Shown here: positions 6,396 to 8,047 of the stretch, piece by piece
Layout: the number at the start of each line of letters is the position of its first letter
Numbering within the stretch: position 1 is the stretch's first letter
Assembly (NCBI GenBank): GCA_019118985.1
Contig: DWXX01000167.1
Location: 1-8,047, forward strand
Direction: 5' to 3'
Source: Candidatus Faecalibacterium faecipullorum
GTDB taxonomy: Bacteria > Bacillota > Clostridia > Oscillospirales > Ruminococcaceae
DNA: 8,047 bases
Made by a program: the position numbers and the translations under genes
The notes under the pieces: generated by a model
What the model was told of the DNA's origin: nothing
The model's input: only the letters and a program-made list of their open reading frames with translations
The model's database searches: none

Positions 6396-6938
6396 ATGTC
6401 CGCCGCTGCACACAAAACCCGCGACCTTGTGCTGATCTCCCTCTTTGCCGCCCTCATCGCGGTCTGCGCATGGATCGCCATCCCCACCACCGTCCCCTTC
6501 ACCATGCAGACCTTCGGGGTGTTTTTCGCCTTCGGGGTGCTGGGGTGCCGCCGGGGGACCCTCGCCGTCCTGGTCTACCTGCTGCTGGGCGCGGTGGGCC
6601 TGCCGGTCTTTTCGGGCGGCAACGCCGGCCTCGGGGCCATCTTCGGCGCCACCGGCGGCTACATGGTCTCCTGGCTGCTGATGGGGCCCATCCTCTGGGC
6701 CGCTGAGCGCGCCTTCGGCAAAAAGACCTGGGCGTCCGTCCTCGGCATGATCGCCGGGCTTGCGGTCTGCTACGCCCTCGGCACCGTCTGGTTCATGGCG
6801 GTCTACGCCCGGCAGACCGGCCCCGTCGGGCTGTGGACCGCGCTGTGGTGGTGCGTCATCCCCTTCATCCTGCCCGACCTGTTCAAGATCGGCCTGGCGG
6901 CCGTCCTCTGCCGGCGCCTGTCCGGCTTTGTGCGGTGA
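6396..6938 (+). CDS. bioY: Biotin transporter BioY (ECF transporter S component)
   Basis: A 180-residue, strongly hydrophobic protein with about six membrane segments (roughly 11-30, 38-50, 55-72, 81-102, 112-137, 146-172). The family marks are PFTMQTFGVFFAFGVLG (34-50), YLLLGAVGLPVFSGGNAGLG (61-80), GATGGYMVSW (84-93) and the charged CRRLSGFVR tail. BioY binds biotin in the cytoplasmic membrane and works with the energy-coupling module EcfT plus the ATPases EcfA1/EcfA2. Those are not in this window, so a shared module elsewhere is presumed. The length is normal for the family. The ATG is supported by AAAGGAGG (6379-6386) 9 bases upstream. No terminator follows, so some transcripts could run on into the acidic-protein gene, which starts 106 bases later. 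Confidence 0.95.
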   Translation: MSAAAHKTRDLVLISLFAALIAVCAWIAIPTTVPFTMQTFGVFFAFGVLGCRRGTLAVLVYLLLGAVGLPVFSGGNAGLGAIFGATGGYMVSWLLMGPILWAAERAFGKKTWASVLGMIAGLAVCYALGTVWFMAVYARQTGPVGLWTALWWCVIPFILPDLFKIGLAAVLCRRLSGFVR

Positions 6939-6951
6939 GGGCCCAAAGTGA

Positions 6952-6980
6952 TTGCATCCGGCCGCGGGCTATGCTACAAT
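6952..6980 (+). promoter_or_regulatory. Promoter of the small acidic-protein gene
   Basis: TTGCAT (6952-6957), 17 bases, then TACAAT (6975-6980). The -35 hexamer is the same as in the esterase promoter. Transcription should start near 6987, giving a leader of about 58 nt, the longest in the window. The promoter argues against any upstream in-frame start (a TTG at 6952 would fall inside the -35 box). Confidence 0.75.
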
Positions 6981-6987
6981 AGTGGGT

Positions 6988-7006
6988 GCGCAGCCGCGCG
7001 CTGCGC
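6988..7006 (+). promoter_or_regulatory. Hairpin at the 5' end of the acidic-protein mRNA
   Basis: GCGCAG (6988-6993) and CTGCGC (7001-7006) form a perfect 6-bp stem with a 7-nt GC-rich loop. The stem begins at the predicted transcription start, 22 bases before the ribosome-binding site. A terminal 5' hairpin of this kind can protect an mRNA from 5'-end-dependent decay; that role is inferred. It has no T-run and is too small to be called a riboswitch. Confidence 0.45.
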
Positions 7007-7044
7007 CGACCGCACCATCTGCAAATACAAGGAGCGAATACACC

Positions 7045-7452
7045 ATGTGGACTGAACTGAACCGCCGCTGTGACACCGACATGGGCGACCACGAGGACGT
7101 GGAGCTGAACCCCTGCCAGATCGATACCTTCGTCGCCGAGATCGTGGGGCAGGAGGATGGCCGCACCCTCTACTGCACCGCCTGCTGGACCCCCTTCATG
7201 CCGCAGGTGTATTCCTTCTCGGTGACCGACGAGCCCATCTATGGCTGGATCGTCGATTACGAGCGGGAGGACGACGGCCAGCTGGCCGCCATCCGCGCCC
7301 GCGGGCCGGTCAACTGCGAGGCAGACGAAGAATATGACGGCCCCTACGCCGAGCAGTTCCGCCAGCTGATGCAGATGCTGGCTGCCGCCGCCGCCAAGAG
7401 CGGCTACCGCACCGAGAGCTACGACGCCTCGGACGACCTGGACAGCCTCTGA
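7045..7452 (+). CDS. Hypothetical small acidic protein, 135 residues
   Basis: I do not recognise this family. The ATG at 7045 has AAGGAG (7029-7034) 10 bases upstream and a dedicated promoter, and the gene is closed by a strong hairpin, so it is very probably real. The product is soluble, without signal peptide or membrane segment, and markedly acidic: I count 29 Asp/Glu against 9 Lys/Arg. Five cysteines are present (9, 24, 44, 47, 91), including one CxxC, CTAC, at 44-47, which is too little for a confident metal-site call. Residues 26-90 look like a compact beta-rich core (FVAEIVG, RTLYCTACW, VYSFSVTDEPIYGWIVDYE). Residues 99-120 are probably helical (YAEQFRQLMQMLAAAAAKSG), and the tail YDASDDLDSL is acidic and likely disordered. 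It lies in the same direction as bioY, but nothing in it suggests a transport role. Confidence 0.85.
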   Translation: MWTELNRRCDTDMGDHEDVELNPCQIDTFVAEIVGQEDGRTLYCTACWTPFMPQVYSFSVTDEPIYGWIVDYEREDDGQLAAIRARGPVNCEADEEYDGPYAEQFRQLMQMLAAAAAKSGYRTESYDASDDLDSL

Positions 7453-7466
7453 GCCGGCGCAAAACC

Positions 7467-7516
7467 AAAAGCCGCATGCCCCCGCCCGCGACCGGGCCGA
7501 AAGGCATGCGGCTTTT
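7467..7516. terminator. Bidirectional terminator between convergent genes
   Basis: AAAAGCCGCATGCC (7467-7480) is the exact reverse complement of GGCATGCGGCTTTT (7503-7516), a 14-bp stem; GCCCG (7484-7488) and CGGGC (7493-7497) can add an inner stem. On the + strand TTTT ends the stem and TTT follows a few bases later. On the - strand TTTT is followed by GGTTTT. It therefore serves both the acidic-protein gene and the YolD-like gene. Confidence 0.9.
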
Positions 7517-7540
7517 CGCTTTCTGCTGACTCGGGGCGTT

Positions 7541-8023
7541 TCAGGTCAGGGCCTCTATGTCCCCCAGGGGGATGGCCAGCGCTTTCTCCTTTTCCACCCC
7601 CGGGCCTTTGGGCGGCGGATCCAGCGCAAGGCGCAGCGTCTGCCCCACCCGGTCCACCGCCCGGACGGCGCCGGTCACCGTCTTGTAGCAGCCCAGCGGC
7701 GGGTCGGCTGGGTCGAGCCGGTCAGGGACGAAGTACCGCACCGTGACCGTGCTCCCCCGGGCGAGGCCGGCCAGCTTTTCCGCCAGGGCGGCCTGCTCCT
7801 CGTCCGAGAGGCCGGCTTTCCCCACCCGCAGGGTCTGGCCGCCCTCCTCCGCCAGCTCGTCGTCGAAGCCCCGCAGCGCCGCGAAGGGGCTGAAGATCTT
7901 GGCCCGGGCGGCCAGCGGCATCCGGGGGTGTTTGGCGGAGGGTTCGGGGCGTGCCATCTGCAGAATGTCGGCGTATTTCCGGCCGACAATGCGGCCTTCC
8001 TTGGTGTTCTTATAATCGTCCAT
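7541..8023 (-). CDS. YolD-like family protein
   Basis: A 160-residue protein with the recognisable YolD-like N-terminal signature: RKYADILQMARPEPSAKHPRM (15-35) and then IFSPFAALRGFDDELAEE (43-60). Related proteins read roughly as YADIIxLPHxxSxxHPRM, then FxPFAALxGY. The C-terminal half (about 90-160) carries a beta-rich TVTVRYFVPD, a CYKTVTGAVRAVD strand pair and IPLGDIEALT at the end. In Firmicutes these genes commonly sit next to a Y-family DNA polymerase (UmuC/DinB type), and YolD-like proteins have been proposed as UmuD-like partners in translesion synthesis. Such a gene, if present, would be upstream, off the right edge. The ATG at 8021-8023 has GAGGG (8030-8034) 6 bases upstream. An in-frame TGA at 8033-8035 stops any extension and could itself be the end of a preceding gene. 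It is cytoplasmic, with no signal peptide. Confidence 0.82.
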   Translation of the reverse strand: MDDYKNTKEGRIVGRKYADILQMARPEPSAKHPRMPLAARAKIFSPFAALRGFDDELAEEGGQTLRVGKAGLSDEEQAALAEKLAGLARGSTVTVRYFVPDRLDPADPPLGCYKTVTGAVRAVDRVGQTLRLALDPPPKGPGVEKEKALAIPLGDIEALT

Positions 8024-8047
8024 GTCTCGCCCTCACTCCGCTTTGTG

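Noticed and set aside
6987..7044. Riboswitch or attenuator in the leader of the acidic-protein gene
   Set aside because: The leader of about 58 nt holds only one 6-bp stem, with no T-run and no conserved aptamer elements.

Overview
The window is GC-rich chromosomal DNA, most likely from an anaerobic Firmicute of the class Clostridia, perhaps a high-GC member of the Oscillospiraceae/Ruminococcaceae group. Three things suggest this. The ribosome-binding sites are strong and of the AAAGGAGG type. The promoters are sigma-A-like, with an exact 17-bp spacer in all five cases I can read. The gene content (a GGGtGRT-family protein, a YolD-like protein, BioY) is typical of such genomes. No species can be named from the sequence. 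I see no tRNA, rRNA, CRISPR array, insertion sequence or phage gene.

Layout from left to right: (1) 1-312, the C-terminal part of a GGGtGRT-family protein (+), ended by a strong intrinsic terminator. (2) 406-2253, a complete RecQ helicase (-). (3) 2254-2392, a 139-bp divergent promoter region with back-to-back promoters for recQ and for the next gene, and unusual GC palindromes lying on the recQ promoter. (4) 2393-4897, a UvrA-like double ABC ATPase (+) that lacks the UvrB-binding domain. (5) 4898-4947, a large hairpin between convergent genes. (6) 4980-6251, an alpha/beta-hydrolase esterase with an N-terminal Ig-like domain (-). (7) 6252-6395, a second divergent promoter region. (8) 6396-6938, the biotin transporter subunit BioY (+). 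(9) 7045-7452, a small, very acidic protein of unknown function (+) with its own promoter. (10) 7467-7516, a two-way terminator. (11) 7541-8023, a YolD-like protein (-), whose upstream neighbour lies beyond the right edge.

The genes are mostly single transcription units in alternating orientation: head-to-head pairs share compact promoter regions and tail-to-tail pairs share terminators. Three of the seven genes (recQ, the UvrA paralogue, the YolD-like gene) belong to families linked to DNA repair or damage tolerance. The esterase, BioY and the acidic protein show no evident link to them. I found no convincing undescribed multi-gene system. The points most worth a second look are the palindromic elements in the recQ/UvrA-like divergent promoter, the UvrA paralogue without a UvrB docking domain, and the uncharacterised acidic protein.
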